A stretch of 64,000 nt of DNA from Rugalucina vietnamica (Eukaryota; Mollusca; Bivalvia; Lucinida; Lucinidae): the NCBI GenBank assembly GCA_964017185.1, contig OZ024872.1, forward strand, positions 45,222,188-45,286,187, given 5' to 3'. The position numbers and the translations under genes were made by a program. This document shows positions 45,019 to 57,932 of the stretch, one piece after another. The number at the start of each line of letters is the position of its first letter. Position 1 is the stretch's first letter. A model generated the notes under the pieces. That model did no database searches. It saw only the letters and a program-made list of their open reading frames with translations, and was not told the origin of the DNA.

Positions 45019-46259
45019 GAATTTATCAATATTGACATGAGTGGGTGGGGTATGTTAAACAGACATGTACTGTTTTTTTTTTTTTAATCTGTCAATCAAA
45101 TGATGATGTGCTTTTATTGCTAATAGACGTCACAGGTACTAGGAATGACTCAGTATAGTTATTCTTTTGAAATTTTAAATAACTTGGTTTAGAATTGGAT
45201 ATGTAACTGGTTTTCGTGGGACCCATTTCCTGGAAAATGGAATGCATTTGAATAAAAATTACGCAAAACCTACTTGTCTAAGATACATAATCTAAAAAAT
45301 TAAGGATTATTTTGGGGTCATGGAAATGTATTTTTTCTGGGAAAATTAAGTTAGTGTAAACATGTTTTTTCTGGAAAATTCTCAAAGTGGGTAACTTGGG
45401 GCGGCTCCTGTGCGCTTATTGTTTGCTGAAAGATGACATGCCTCTTGTTTCAGGTTCTTATATGATTGAAGTCAATGACTACATCGAAAAATCTGGCTTA
45501 TTTCTTTCAAAAAGCTAAGAAAAATGGGTCTAACGATTTCAACCCGGAAGTAACTGAAAACGACTCACTTGCTCTGAGCTGACCACTCATTTCACAATCA
45601 TGTATACACAAATCCATGTATTTGCAACATACTAGCATTCAACAGCGTCATGATAAAGTATGCTAAAGAATGTAACAATGTTGACAAAATAAACAATCTT
45701 TTTTTATACAGGTAAATCTTCATACATGTACAGTCAGTGGACATAATTATTCGCCACCTTTGGAAAACTCCATAGACTTACATGTATTTTCATGTTTGCA
45801 AGAAAAAATATTCTGCTTCTCCTGGCCAACATTTTTTTATGTTATTGGTGTCATTTGAAAGGTAAAGGAATAAAGCAATAAACAAGATATTTTCCATTTA
45901 ATTCCATGCATGCGTTTTAAAGCTGCAATTTTTTTAAAAACTTTTAAATTTTTTTCGGGCACTTTTTGGGCAACGTCACCATTGACGTCAATGGGAAAGT
46001 GGCTTTTTCAAAATTTTCTAAAAATTTAAACTGCTGTATATACAAAATGCACTGTTGAAACTTCACCAAATCACCTTTATTTATTGCTTTATTCATTTAA
46101 CTTTCAAATGACATGAAAATTGTGAATATATGTTGGCCGGGAGAAGCAGAATATTTTTTCTTGAAAACATGAAAATACATGTAAGTCTATGGAGTTTTCC
46201 AAAGGTGGCGAATAATTATGTCCACTGACTGTATATGTACCGTGACCGCACATAAGTCC
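45019..46259. mobile_element. 4 bp-duplication element, copy 2, interrupted by a mariner MITE
   Basis: GAATTTATCAATATTGACAT to CACATAAGTCC, flanked by TGAA (45015-45018, 46260-46263). Without the 501 bp MITE and one TA it is about 740 bp. It begins only 92 bp upstream of the GPCR start codon. Confidence 0.75.
45731..46231. mobile_element. Tc1/mariner-type MITE with >100 bp inverted ends
   Basis: CAGTCAGTGGACATAATTAT starts it and the inverse ends it, with near-identical arms of about 110 bp. TA lies on both sides (45729-45730, 46232-46233). Confidence 0.85.
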
Positions 46260-46489
46260 TGAATATCCTTATGCAATTGCTCATTCTACTAGAATCATAG
46301 TTATAACGAAGGTTTCCAAGGGTTCGTAGAGGAAATCTGTGCTTCTATAATAAGCAGTAATCTGGTAATGGATCCTTCAATAAACCACCCTAACAGTAAA
46401 CTCTTGCGCATTCAGAATCGCCACTGTGGGGTATACGAAACCAATGCATATCAAAACTTGATAAAATTGGTATTTTCATTGATAAGAAA

Positions 46490-47030
46490 TTTCGCTAATA
46501 TCAAATCTCACTGATATCAAAAGTCACTAGTGACTGATATCAGCCTATATCTTCACTGTAGATTTTGGATTACTTCTGACGTTTCTATTTACTTGACGTC
46601 ATTAAGTGTGTCTCACTTCAGAAATTCAGACGCCTATAACTCCGTTATTTATGAACGAAAACATAAAGAGTGGGTATTAATTGTCTTGGTTAGAACATAA
46701 GGAACAATGTGGTGGCAAAATTATTTGTGCCTGACCTGGCCAGAAACTCAAATTGTTGGTTTTCTCACGCGAAGGCTAAATTATATTTTCATCAACTTGG
46801 TAATCACAACTTCAGTCTTGATTAAGCGGATGGTCTTTTAACATTTCTGTATTTGGTAGAAGAACTACTTAATAGTAGAACTACAATAACATCTGACTAG
46901 ACATTTCGTGTATCTTCATTTAGACAGAGGATATTTCAGAAGTAATTTAAAATCCACAGTGAAAATATCGGCTGATATCAATCACTAGACTAAGTGACAA
47001 TATCAATATAAGTGAAACTATCACTTTTAT
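46490..47030. repeat. Inverted arms around an inverted family A fragment
   Basis: 46490-46581 and 46938-47030 are inverted, about 80% alike, sharing TGATATCAGCC and TTCACTGT. Between them, 46725-46779 is the 5' end of a family A MITE in reverse orientation; the matching 3' portion is at 47052-47226. Confidence 0.5.
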
Positions 47031-47051
47031 TCATTTTTGATACAGAGATTT

Positions 47052-47226
47052 CAGTCACAGAAGCAAGCTAGAAGCTTGAAATTTTGGATTTAAGTACAAG
47101 AGGGATTGTGCTATCCATGTAGCGAAAGCAAAGGCGCTGATCAGCTTCGCGGTAGCGGTAACCGCAAAGCTGATCTGCGCCTTTGTTTTTGCCTAAGCAT
47201 TTTGTTGTTTTTCTTATGCAGCGGCT
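47052..47226 (+). mobile_element. Family A MITE, 5' truncated
   Basis: TCAGTCACAGAAGC to AGCGGCTC; the palindrome at about 47128-47190 has a 6 bp repeat (GGTAGC) inserted at its apex. Confidence 0.7.
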
Positions 47227-47504
47227 CATACTGCACATGATCCCTTTGGGAACATACCATAAGCAAAAGTACGCAATGCGTGCATATTCATGTATTGTAT
47301 ACAAGGTCAACGAAATATGTGACAATACGTTTGAAGCATGCTTACAAAACAAATCTAAATTTGAAAAGATATTTCACATCAAGTTACGACTCGTATGCCT
47401 TATTTATAAATCTGAAGCAGGCTTTATAATGATATTATTAATGTTTTATAACTACCAGTGGAACTTTATTGTCATACGACCGTAACGTTCTTCAAAATAA
47501 CATC

Positions 47505-47757
47505 ATGTGAACATGTCCATGCAATGAATACACCAGTACTGATATGCCAATTTTGATATAGTGAAAATGTGGTATACAGGGGTATACATTTTTCTTTTTC
47601 ATATTTTTGCTCCAAAACATAGATTGTGGGTACCCGTTAAAGCCGCCTTGTTTCGAGCAAAAATAATAAAAGTATCAAAATGTTTTCGAATGAATTTTTC
47701 ATTTTTACAGTGAAAAAGAAAAAAAAATCTCTGTCTATTGCATAGGCAAGTTTTTGT
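47505..47757. repeat. Family B element, short form
   Basis: Starts GTGAACATGTCCATGCAATG and ends AATCTCTGTCTATTGCATAG. It contains TTGTGGGTACCCGTTAAAGC and lacks tandem units. Confidence 0.55.
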
Positions 47758-48016
47758 AATGGCAGCCAAGACAGACTCCATCAGACTTTAGTATGCTTCC
47801 AATTTAGACATCAATTAATTACTCGTCTGTCAGGCAAAATAGATCATTGATGTCATATTAGTTTATCAGACGATTTTCATTTACGAACCCGGCATTTTCT
47901 TTTTACCCCAAATCAAAGGTGACTTGCTGTAGAAAAAAAAAAGTACACAACGCCAAGAAATGATTTAATCCCATAATATGGAGGGAATCTTTGTCACGTT
48001 AGTGTTGGTTTCAACC

Positions 48017-48260
48017 AGGTTCCGAGGTTATAAAACTTTTTTCTAGCTCAGCTCAGCTCAGCTGAGCATGAAATTTCAACTGCTAATAGAGTGTTGAAAT
48101 AGAGAAAATTAATGGAAAATTCAGGTTCAAAATTCAAAAAGCGGCATAAATGTAAACATGCCAACAATTGTTGAATTGTTGGCATTTTAACATTTATGAG
48201 CAGGATAAACTTCAGTCTCAGCTAAGTTGAGCATGAAAAAGTTTTATAAACTCGGGGCCT
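48017..48260. mobile_element. Family C MITE
   Basis: AGGTTCCGAGGTTATAAAAC and inverted GTTTTATAAACTCGGGGCCT ends, 244 bp. It carries a partly deleted GTTGGCATTTTAACATTTAT palindrome. Confidence 0.75.
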
Positions 48261-51200
48261 GACACAAACTGTGTTCAGAGTCCCGCTACAATAGGCAGTT
48301 TTGGTCTTGGAATATTGGATATGCATCCAAGAACTTTCTAGGAATACAATGCATGGGAAATCTTAAGATAAATCGTGATAGCAATATTGCAGGAAACAAA
48401 ATGTTAAGGAAGAATAAATAATATGTCTTTCGGAATGCGGATAATGTTTGTCTAGGCTAATAAGTTTTTATCTCGGTCTTCAGTAAACCTATCGTACAAT
48501 GTTGAATAGGTCGTGTAAGTTTTGTTTGTCTGTTTGGTTTGCTGCTATACGTCCTAGTCAACCTCTACGGTCATGTCGGGATCGTTGCTTCCGTTTTATG
48601 GGACTTCTAACCAACATTGAAGTGCCATGACATACTCAAATAAACAACTTAGGCTCATATGTTTGATACACAATTTTTTGCTGGGCAAGCTAAAGCTAAC
48701 GGTTCCAACGAGCAATGTTTCTTTGACGAAGATTATTTGTCGCAGAAACTTAGGCAATGTGTTTGCGTTCACACACAGCGAAGAAACCTGTTCTAGAAAC
48801 TTTGCGACAGAATCTTTGACGAACTTCAGTTTGTCACATAATCTTTGCTGATGTGTTCAAACGAACGATTTGTTACCGTTAATTTACGTCCCAGTCAACA
48901 GCAATGTTCATGTCGGGACGTTGCCTCCATGTTATGGGACTTTTACCTATAAAATGGAGGCAACGCCCCGACAAAACTTTGACGTTTTAAAGTCTGTCCA
49001 TTTTTTGACGGGGGGATACATAACGTCGATTCTTATACACTTGCAAATGGAACGCAGTTTCTGATTGGACGTCACGGGTAATGTTTGCTTGTGATTGATG
49101 AACGTAATGGTTTGACGTCAATGACGGTGTTTCGATGTTAGAAGAGAAACAATTATTTAATTTAGAAAGGGACCAACCACATTCAAAGTTATCGCTTCAG
49201 TAGGTTACTGGTATATCGCCATGCCTCGGCAAGGCCCCAAAGTTGGGGTAGTTGAGATTCTGATATGTAATGTATGTTGTGTTCCTCTAAATAGTTGAAC
49301 AGTTTAGGTCAGTAAACGAGGGACTTCCAATAAGTTCTGACAATGACTTCATAAAACAAAATCTATTTTCAGTTACACGTATATTCACATGTACCTGAAA
49401 ATGCATGGACATAATTATCTAGAAAGAAAATATGGCACGGTGCCACGGCAACGGTTGCTAGGCAACTAACGACTCGAAGGTAAAGGAACATAGCAGAGAC
49501 ATTACAAGCGACTTTCATGGCCCAATTTCATAGAAAACATTCCTTTTAAGCTTCTTGAACATATTGTATTATGACCTATCTTGATGAACGTTAACTCCTG
49601 TCGGACAGACAAAAGTGTTAATACACGTGTGGTCATACGATTTGTATGGCATGGTGTTATCCATTGGAAAACAGCGACGTCATATCTTGATGAACGTCAA
49701 CTCCTGTAGGACAGACACCACGCATTTAATTAAAAGGAATGTTTCTTTCAAAACTTTTTATATGAATGGATAGGTCCTAAAGTATGTCGGGTTGACTGCC
49801 ATAGTGAGTGGTCTAGACTGCAGTTACAATTTTGTGGGGGTTTGATTTTGGCAACATCTTTGACCACAAAATAGGGTTTTTGTACAAATGTTGTATATTT
49901 TGAATATAGCAGCCTTTGAAAGTTACTTTTTATTTGTATGATTAAGAAGATCATACAGCAGCCTTGTTAAAGAACGAGCCCATTAATTAAACATGCGGAA
50001 AACAACTTTATCAACGTTATTGCAACAGTTGATTTTATGCAGCGGTACCACTGACATGTTTTTTTCCAAAGACACGCGGTGCAGCTTTCGCTGTCACTAC
50101 CCCCCAGTTAAGCTCTAAGAGTGCAGTATACAAAGTATTACAGCAACAGATCAGATTTTGACAAAGACTTATATATTTCATACATTAATTAATCAGGCAT
50201 AGGCAACATCCATGAAATCATTTGGTACACCACTTATGAGATATGAGACCATTGTCAGAACTTATCGGATGTCCCTCGTACATATATAGGATATTTTTAT
50301 CCGTTGTATGCACCTTAGACGGAAACAATACAATTTTGACCAAGAATTTTAAAAAAATCTAACGACAAACAAAGAAGAAGAAGAAGAAGAAGAAGAAGAA
50401 GAAGAAGAAGAAGAAGAAGAAGAAGAATACAGGCATGCATATTTGTTTCACTTTTTGCTTGGGAAGTGGCCAGAATATCCCGTGCAGTTTTTCGGCTAAA
50501 ATGTTATCGCTTTTGCCCAAAATGACCCGATTAGTGTGGCCAGAGACATATATAGATTCATCTTTATCTCAGGTGTGGCTTCATTCAGTTTCAGTCTACG
50601 AGTGTTTTTTTCCTAAGTTACGACTGTATATATGTATGGATGCAATAAATTTATATCTAGAGAATCGGTTTCAGGAGTCGTTGGATGGATACTTGCCTGA
50701 GCATTCTATTCACTTCCAAAGCTGACAAAATCATTTTAAAACACACAGAATGGAACCTTCTGAAGTATCATTCCATTATTCCTCATAGCCAAAACAAATC
50801 ACTAACTATAGTAATCCTCTGTCTAAATCAAGCTTATTTATCATTTTAAAGCATGTTTTAATTATCGAGAATCTTGCGCATGCCAGCTTCTTTGACAGTC
50901 AATTTTATACCACGATGGTTATATAACAGGGCATGTTTTGTGAAAACTGGCCTTCAGAAATTGAAGGAATTGTTGCCTGCACAGCTATTCCCTGCGAGAG
51001 TATTAAACCATTTTTTCGGTGAGAATACTTAGAGAATACTTTTTTTTACAGAATACTTTCCAAGGTTGTAAGACTTCAGTGCTCGTTGGAGCAAACATGT
51101 TTTCTAAGTTATGATATTGCGCTATTTAGCTTCTATCAGAATGCCTTCAGTCCTGAAAAAAGAATTCCACTTACTGATCCATAAAACTACAAGGAAATAG

Positions 51201-51593
51201 ACTTATAATTCAACTTCAGCAATCATTTATTGCCCAGTATGGCTTCTGTATAGCATCGGGTTTCCGCAATCAATTGAGATTTCATGCTTACAGATATGTC
51301 AGATATGTTATCTAATAAGGAAGGAGACGGACATTGGACGAAGGAGCAAGGCAGTGCACGGGGATTGCAAAGTCGTACTTTTTTCAGATGCTAAAGTTCC
51401 CTAACGTAAGAACCTCCTGAGGTGATGATCTGAAATTGATCGACTCAGAATCAAAAGATAGAATGAGAATACTTGCCTCTTTAACAAAGATGGTTTTACA
51501 TTTCCAAAATTTATTACAAGAGGATATCAATATATGATACATAAATATTTGACCTATTCATTTATGTATTTATTGATAATATTCATCTATTGC
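48261..51593. other. Intergenic with minor repeats
   Basis: Two related ~65 bp segments at about 48548 and 48885 (CATGTCGGGA...ATGGGACTT). A hairpin at 48913-48971 pairs CGGGACGTTGCCTCCAT with ATGGAGGCAACG. A repeated TATCTTGATGAACGTTAACT segment occurs near 49577 and 49684, and there is an AAG run at 50371-50427. No supported gene. Confidence 0.5.
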
Positions 51594-51600
51594 ATCTGTC

Positions 51601-51763
51601 CACAGGACATTAACGTTTAATGTCTACAAGCAAACTAAAAGGTCCAAAGTGCCCTAAAACCCCCTTTTTCTGAATTGCTGAGCTCAGCGATACAGCAATG
51701 GGGCTTCTTGGGCACTTTTGACCTTTTATTTTGATTGTAGACATTAAACGTCAATGTCCTGTG
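51601..51763. mobile_element. Foldback MITE, 163 bp, 7 bp duplication
   Basis: CACAGGACATTAACGTTTAA and its inverse form about 60 bp arms around TGCTGAGCTCAGC. The flanks are ATCTGTC (51594-51600, 51764-51770). Confidence 0.8.
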
Positions 51764-52402
51764 ATCTGTCAGCAAAGGAAGTCAGATCAGTGGAAATGGC
51801 ACTTACATTATGGGTCCATGTTCAGTTGATTATCTGTGACATCTATACGTTAAAAGAGCAAAGGGACATGCTCATAAACCGCCGACTGCTTCTTCGATTG
51901 TTTCCAGAACTTATTTATCCGTATCCGTCCATATTTAAGAAACAAATGGAAAAATACTGTGTATTATTTGTTTACAAATGCGACGTCACATAAATCCGCC
52001 AATGCCGACGTCACGACGAAGTTCCGGCTTCACAAAAACGTTACGACACGGCTCATCCGTTCCACTGCAGAGAAATTTTTTGAAAGGAGGAACTTGCTTT
52101 TTTAAACCAACAGGTGTTTAAAAACAAGCATTTTAACGTGTATTGATGAAATTTGTAGATGCATGTGCGTGTGGGCAAGATTCCATAACTATTTCACACA
52201 ATCCAATGACATTTATTTTGTATCAATAACGTTAACACTGATGCGTTGTGGTATGCTGAAAATTTATGTCTATAAGTTGGGCACGAAGCCATAGTTTATT
52301 TTGTTTGGAGAACGGAATGATATCAGCTTCCTCCAATGGTGGCTTCGAATGATTTGACGACTGGTAGATCTAATTATTTTTAGATGAAATGACAACATAA
52401 TG

Positions 52403-52880
52403 TACCAGTCATTTGTATCCACGGCCCCCCTGGGGCCGGGTAATAGCCGGGCGTTTAACCTTTCAGTCTTTAAAGCCCCGCAAATTGCTTGGCACTGCCA
52501 GGACAGAATTATGGTAAAGTCTCTGCTAAAAGCCCTGGCTCCCCGGGGGCTGACAACAGTGTGGAACAACAGCTGAGAGTTGTTCTAGTAAAACAAATAT
52601 GAGATTGGGGCTTGATTATTTTTTTAGTTTCTGCGTGTAAATGTACAGAGACATTTGCAAATTAAATAAGGACCATAACATAAATAAAGTAATTAAATGT
52701 TAAAAATACAGTATTAATATCTGATTCAAATTAATGTGACCATGTATTGGCGGGAAATTAAAACCTCGGCACATCCCCGGCACTGCCGTGACTCATTGGA
52801 GGTTAAGTCCCGGCATTTTAGCCCCGCTGTGTCCCCGATATCCCCGGCCCTAGGGTGGCAAGGGATACAAATGACTGGTG
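52403..52880. mobile_element. Family E MITE, GC-rich ends
   Basis: Ends ACCAGTCATTTGTATCC and GGATACAAATGACTGGT with duplication CATAATG (52396-52402, 52881-52887). GC-rich ends flank an AT-rich middle. Related ends are at 53798 and 60039. Confidence 0.75.
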
Positions 52881-53035
52881 CATAATGCACCATGAGCATG
52901 CGAACGTTTTTCGTTATTGCTGTAAGTGTCTCCACTGAGGTGACCGATCGAACAGCGGTGAGCGAAAACATACATGTAGGACCAGACTGTTTTGAATTTT
53001 AGTTAGTGTTTTATTTGTCTGTTTTGTTTGTATTG

Positions 53036-53225
53036 AGGTTTAACGTGCCACAATTATTCAGTCTTGTCAGGACGCAGCCTACGTTTCCTGGGTATTAACC
53101 AGTAGGCCTACCCTAGGGAGTGAATGTGTCTTGCTCAAGGACACACCGCGAAGACTTCAGTGGGGATCGAACCCAGGGCCACCGCGCTCCCATAGTTAGA
53201 CTTACGTCCAGAGATCGGGTCAGGT
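53036..53225 (-). repeat. tRNA-derived SINE relic
   Basis: On the minus strand a perfect B box GGTTCGATCCC (around 53163-53173) follows GGGAGCGCGGTGGCCCT. Downstream comes GTGTCCTTGAGCAAGACACA, a central motif common in metazoan tRNA SINEs, and a tail near 53040. The acceptor stem is not formed, so it is not a tRNA gene. Confidence 0.6.
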
Positions 53226-56200
53226 CGGGAAGGTCCCTTATCCTAGACGCACTTCTTGGAGAGTTTTTCCAATACCTACACCTGTATATAGTACACATTT
53301 CTTTTACAACTACAAACTGCAAACAGATACAATGCTTTTCTTGTATAAGCGGTCTGCGGAAGAGGATGAATGGACGTAAAGTACTTTCTCGACCAAATAT
53401 TCTTGAAAGAATTGTGTCAGGTCCGTTTCGTATAGAAGGCCGGGGTGACATGCTAATTGCTATTTTGGTTTTAAAATGCTTACGATCTTCTATCATGAAT
53501 TTCGTAATAAGATCAAACACAAGAAATGATACCAAATAAAACGACACAATATATTTATTTTTGGTCAAACGTCCCTATCTACAATGTCGGGACAGAAATA
53601 ACGACCAGTATTGTGTTACTGACTCAAGGATTCAACCTGGTGCCCAGCGGGGTTCGAACCCAGGCCTAAACAAGATATTGTCCTTGGTCGTAAAAGAACA
53701 TTCACATGAGAAAAATAATTTTAGATCACGGCCATCACAAGCCGGTCTGTGCAGTCACAGAAGCAGGCTAGCTGCTTGAAATTTTGTATATAATTTGCAC
53801 TAGTCATTTGTAACCACGCCCCCCCCCGGCCCGGGGGAGGGTGGGGGATAGCCGTGGAAATAAGCGGGGCTTTGACCAAAGTGTTTCCACGGCAGTGCGG
53901 GGGAAATACCCGGAGTTTGCTTTATATAGGCAATAAGAGCTGTCAAAGGACAGCGTAGCTCGCCTGACTTGTGCTTTGCCACTAAATCTATTAAAATCTA
54001 TGACCAAAGACATTGACCTCAATGTCACCCAGGTGGGCCGTGATGGTACAGCATAAAACTACCCACATGCTAAGTTCAATTTGCTAAGTTCCATCTACAT
54101 ACACTTGATATAAATAAAATTTCTAAGCCTGCGACCTTGACCACAGGTGAGTCAAGATGCTACAACATAAAACTTTTAAAAGAATAATATCTAACAGCAA
54201 AGTATCAACTAGATCCATCCATCTGTTGCAGCAATATACAGTTCAAAACACTTTAAGCAAAAGCTTTAACCTAAAATTTCAAAGTCTGTGACCTTGAACT
54301 CAAGGTCACCCAGGTGGGTCATGATGGTACAGCATAAAAATTCAGACCTATATCTACCAACATGCAAAGTATCAACTTGATCCATCTACATATCCAAGAG
54401 ATATAGACTTATAAAACTTTAACACAAAATTTCTAAGTCCGTAACCTTGACCTCAAGGCCACCCAGGTGGGTCATGATGGTACTGCACAAAACTTCAGAC
54501 CAATATCTACCAACATGCAAAGTATCAACTTGATCCATCTATATATCCATGAGATATAGACTTATAAAAACTTTAACCAAAAACTTTAACACAAAATTTC
54601 TAAGTCCGTAACCTTGACCGCAAGGTCACCCAGGTGGGTCATGATGGTACAGCACAAAACTTCAGACCAATATCTACCAACATGCAAAGTATCAACTTGA
54701 TCCATCCACAACTTCAAGAGATATAGACTTACAAAAACTTTAACCAAAAACTTAAACACAAAATTTCTAAGTCCGTGACCTTGACCAGTGGAGGAGAGAT
54801 GCCCAATTGAGTATCACTGACCTAGATTACTTTGACAGGTAAATGTTACTATTAATAGCATTTTGATACTCAATTGGGCATCTTTTTGTCATTTTTATAG
54901 TACACTCAGAAAATCGAAAAAATGTATCACAGTTTTTGACCGATTTCCACCAATTTTGGAGAGCTTAAAGATGAATGAATTTCCAAACTTTTGACCGTTC
55001 AGATTTTTTTTAATTGTCTAGAAAAAAAGTTATTAAGGTTTATAATCAGGATTTTTTTCTGATTTTCTGTGATTCCTATTTGGGAGCTAGAAAAAAAAGT
55101 GATGCCCATTTAGGAAACGGTGATTCCTATTCAGGAACATATAATAAGATCTATGATTCCTGAATGGGATACAAATAGTCTGTTATGCTTCCTTGTGAAG
55201 AACTTTGTTTACCAGAGCCTCACTGACTTAACTGTCATGTTATTTTCTGAATACCTTTCTGTATCTCAAATTGATCATAGAGAAGTTCCACATTCAACTT
55301 TTTTTCATTTTAATGGTCAGAGTGTATTCTAAGTTCAGTTTCACAATCATATATACAAGTGCGTTTGGTTATTGATATGCCCCTGCCATATTCAGAAATA
55401 AATTGACAACTCTTCTTGCTTTTGAACAATATATATAGACATCTGGATGAATCTGTTTATATAATGTGTTAAGTGTGTCTATAAATATTTACTCTATATA
55501 TAGAACTTCCAGAGTTATGATGCTGTATGCCTAAATTGATTGCATAACATATGGAGCCAATTTTTTAACAAAAAATTCGCTGATATTTGAGTTTCAAAGA
55601 ATCCACAAGGAATCATGGTTAATGGTTTGTAATTTTGTTTGTAAATTATGAAAGAATAACCATGGCTGTCAGTACTACAGCTGAAAATTTGGTGTCTTTA
55701 TCAGCACTATTTACAAAGTTACACTCTGATTTTCATTCATTGTACATTTTAGAATTTCATGGTAAAGCGGTTGTTACAATATAAAACTAAGCATGTCAGT
55801 GTTATTTTGCAAGAAAACTAATATTCTACCAGAGCGGTTTTACGAACAAAGGTTGCTTGTGGGTTCCTTCATGAGGTAAGCATGCCTTAAGAGTTTATCA
55901 ATATTGACATGAGTGGGTGGGGTATGTTAAACAGACATCTACTGTTTTTTTAATCTGTCAATCAAATGATGATGTGCATTTATTGCTAATAGATGTCACA
56001 GATACAAGGAATGACTCAATATAGTTATTCTTTTAAAATTTTAAATAGCTTGCAGAATTGGAAATGTAACTGGTTTTCGTGGGACCCATTTCCTGGAAAA
56101 TGGAATGCATGTGAATAAAATACACAAAGCCTACATGTCTAGGATACATAATCTGAAAAGTTAAAGATTATTTTGGGGTCATGGAAATGTATTTCTCTGG

Positions 56201-56336
56201 AAAAAGTTAGTGTAAACATGTTTTTCTGGAAAATTCTCGAAGTGAGTATTTTTGGGCGGCTCGTGTGCACTTATTGTTTGCTGAAAGATGACATGCCTTT
56301 TGTTTCAGGTTCTTATGTGACTGAAGTCAATGACTA

Positions 56337-56946
56337 CCGGGTGTCCCAAAAAACGTAGCCGCTACAAAAAAGTACATAGCTTTTTAAATAATACAGATAT
56401 AAGCAAGATATTTTACACAGTGGTAGTGCTATTATAATTGATTCTGAATCTGACATCCATTTTGCTAGGTGGTGCTTCATTAGCAAGTGACATCATATCA
56501 AATCGATGATGTCATTTCCTGCTATCTGCTGCAACTTGCATTGCTGGAAATTGAAAAAAGTAACAAAATACAATATCCAAGCATTTTCAAGCCTTTATTC
56601 TCCCTTGAAAATGTTATAAAGAGGAGGAAGTAACAATTATTATTAGAAAATCAAAAGGGTTTGTTAAACATGGGGAAAATGTGGTGAAACGTAGAAATTT
56701 TATTCCAAAATGGGGAGTGAACGACCATAAAACGTGTCATGTAAAATTTTCATTGCTCAAAAAGGGGTCATTTAAACTAATGGTGGTCATTTCGGATATT
56801 AGGCGAAGTACATAATTGCAATTACTAAATATTTAAAGACATTGTTTTTAAGCATACTGCTACTAAGTTTGATTGAGTTTTCTGTAAAAATGAAATAAAT
56901 AGTAAACATGTATTGTAGCGGACACATTTTTTTTTTGGACACCCTG
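56337..56946. mobile_element. Mariner-type MITE, tier 6
   Basis: CCGGGTGTCCCAAAAAACGT start and GGACACCCTG end, about 30 bp imperfect inverted ends ending near GTAGCCGCTACAA. TA duplication at 56335-56336 and 56947-56948. Confidence 0.8.
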
Positions 56947-57172
56947 TACATCGAAAAATCTGGCTTATTTTTTTTTTTCAAAAAGCTAAGAAAAATGGGT
57001 CCGACGATTTCAACCTGGAAGTAACTGAAAAATGACTCACTTGCTCTGAGCTGACCACTCATTTCACAATCATGTATACACAAATCCATGTATTTGCAAC
57101 ATATTCAACAGCCCCATGATAAGGCATGCTAAAGAATATAATATTGTTGACAAAAATAAACAATGCTTTTTT

Positions 57173-57932
57173 CCCAGGGGGGGTACTCTCATTTTTTGTG
57201 GATACATAGGCGAGGCCCCAGCTTCTACCCCCAAACCCAAAAAATTACTGAGATTTGCTGACCACCCCAAAAAAATACCAGTCCTGTCAGGCATACCCAA
57301 AAAAATACTTGAACTTTTAGCTTACCCCAAAAAATTACAAGTTTTCATCTTTTTTAAGCCTATTGATGAAATTTTATCACATCCATATGATCTAAGCTGT
57401 TGGTGGGACGTTAAATCCTAAATCAACCAACCAACAGAACACGTCACAATACAGTTAGTATATGTAGGAACTAGGAAGTAAATACCAAGTTGGATAAAAT
57501 TTAAAGATTTTATTTATTCTCAAATTGTAAGTCTTATGATGGTTTTGATTCCATTTGATTTGCAATCCAAACAACATCATCATGATCAAGCTTCCAAAAT
57601 TTCACCGAGACCAGTCATAAGGCATGGTCGCAAACAAAATTGAATCTTAAGGCCTTGTAAGACATAAGTGTAAGCCACTCTTATCTTTATAGAAGTAAAG
57701 AGATTTCCCAAGAAATGTGCAAAACCCAAAAAATTACTTAGAATTATAGATGACCCCAAAAAAATAATTCAGAAAAGGCATGACCCCAAAAAAATATCCA
57801 TAAAAAGCTCACTACCCTAAAAAATAACTAGTTTTTCTGAAAACCCAAAAAAATACGGAAATTCAAAATTTTGACCCCAAAAAAGTCAGCCTCGCCTATG
57901 TATACAGAAAATTTCAGAGTACCCCCCCTGGG
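57173..57932. mobile_element. 760 bp element with ACCCCAAAAAAATA arrays, tier 6
   Basis: Perfect 17 bp inverted ends CCCAGGGGGGGTACTCT, with 8 bp duplication GCTTTTTT (57165-57172, 57933-57940). About ten copies of ACCCCAAAAAAATA spaced ~30-35 bp lie near both ends, all in one orientation. Confidence 0.8.

Noticed and set aside
53113-53568. Overlapping frames of 139 and 151 codons on both strands
   Set aside because: They overlie a SINE relic and show no protein features.
53640-53665. tRNA gene suggested by GGGTTCGAACCC
   Set aside because: No matching acceptor or anticodon stems; a palindromic B-box-like relic only.
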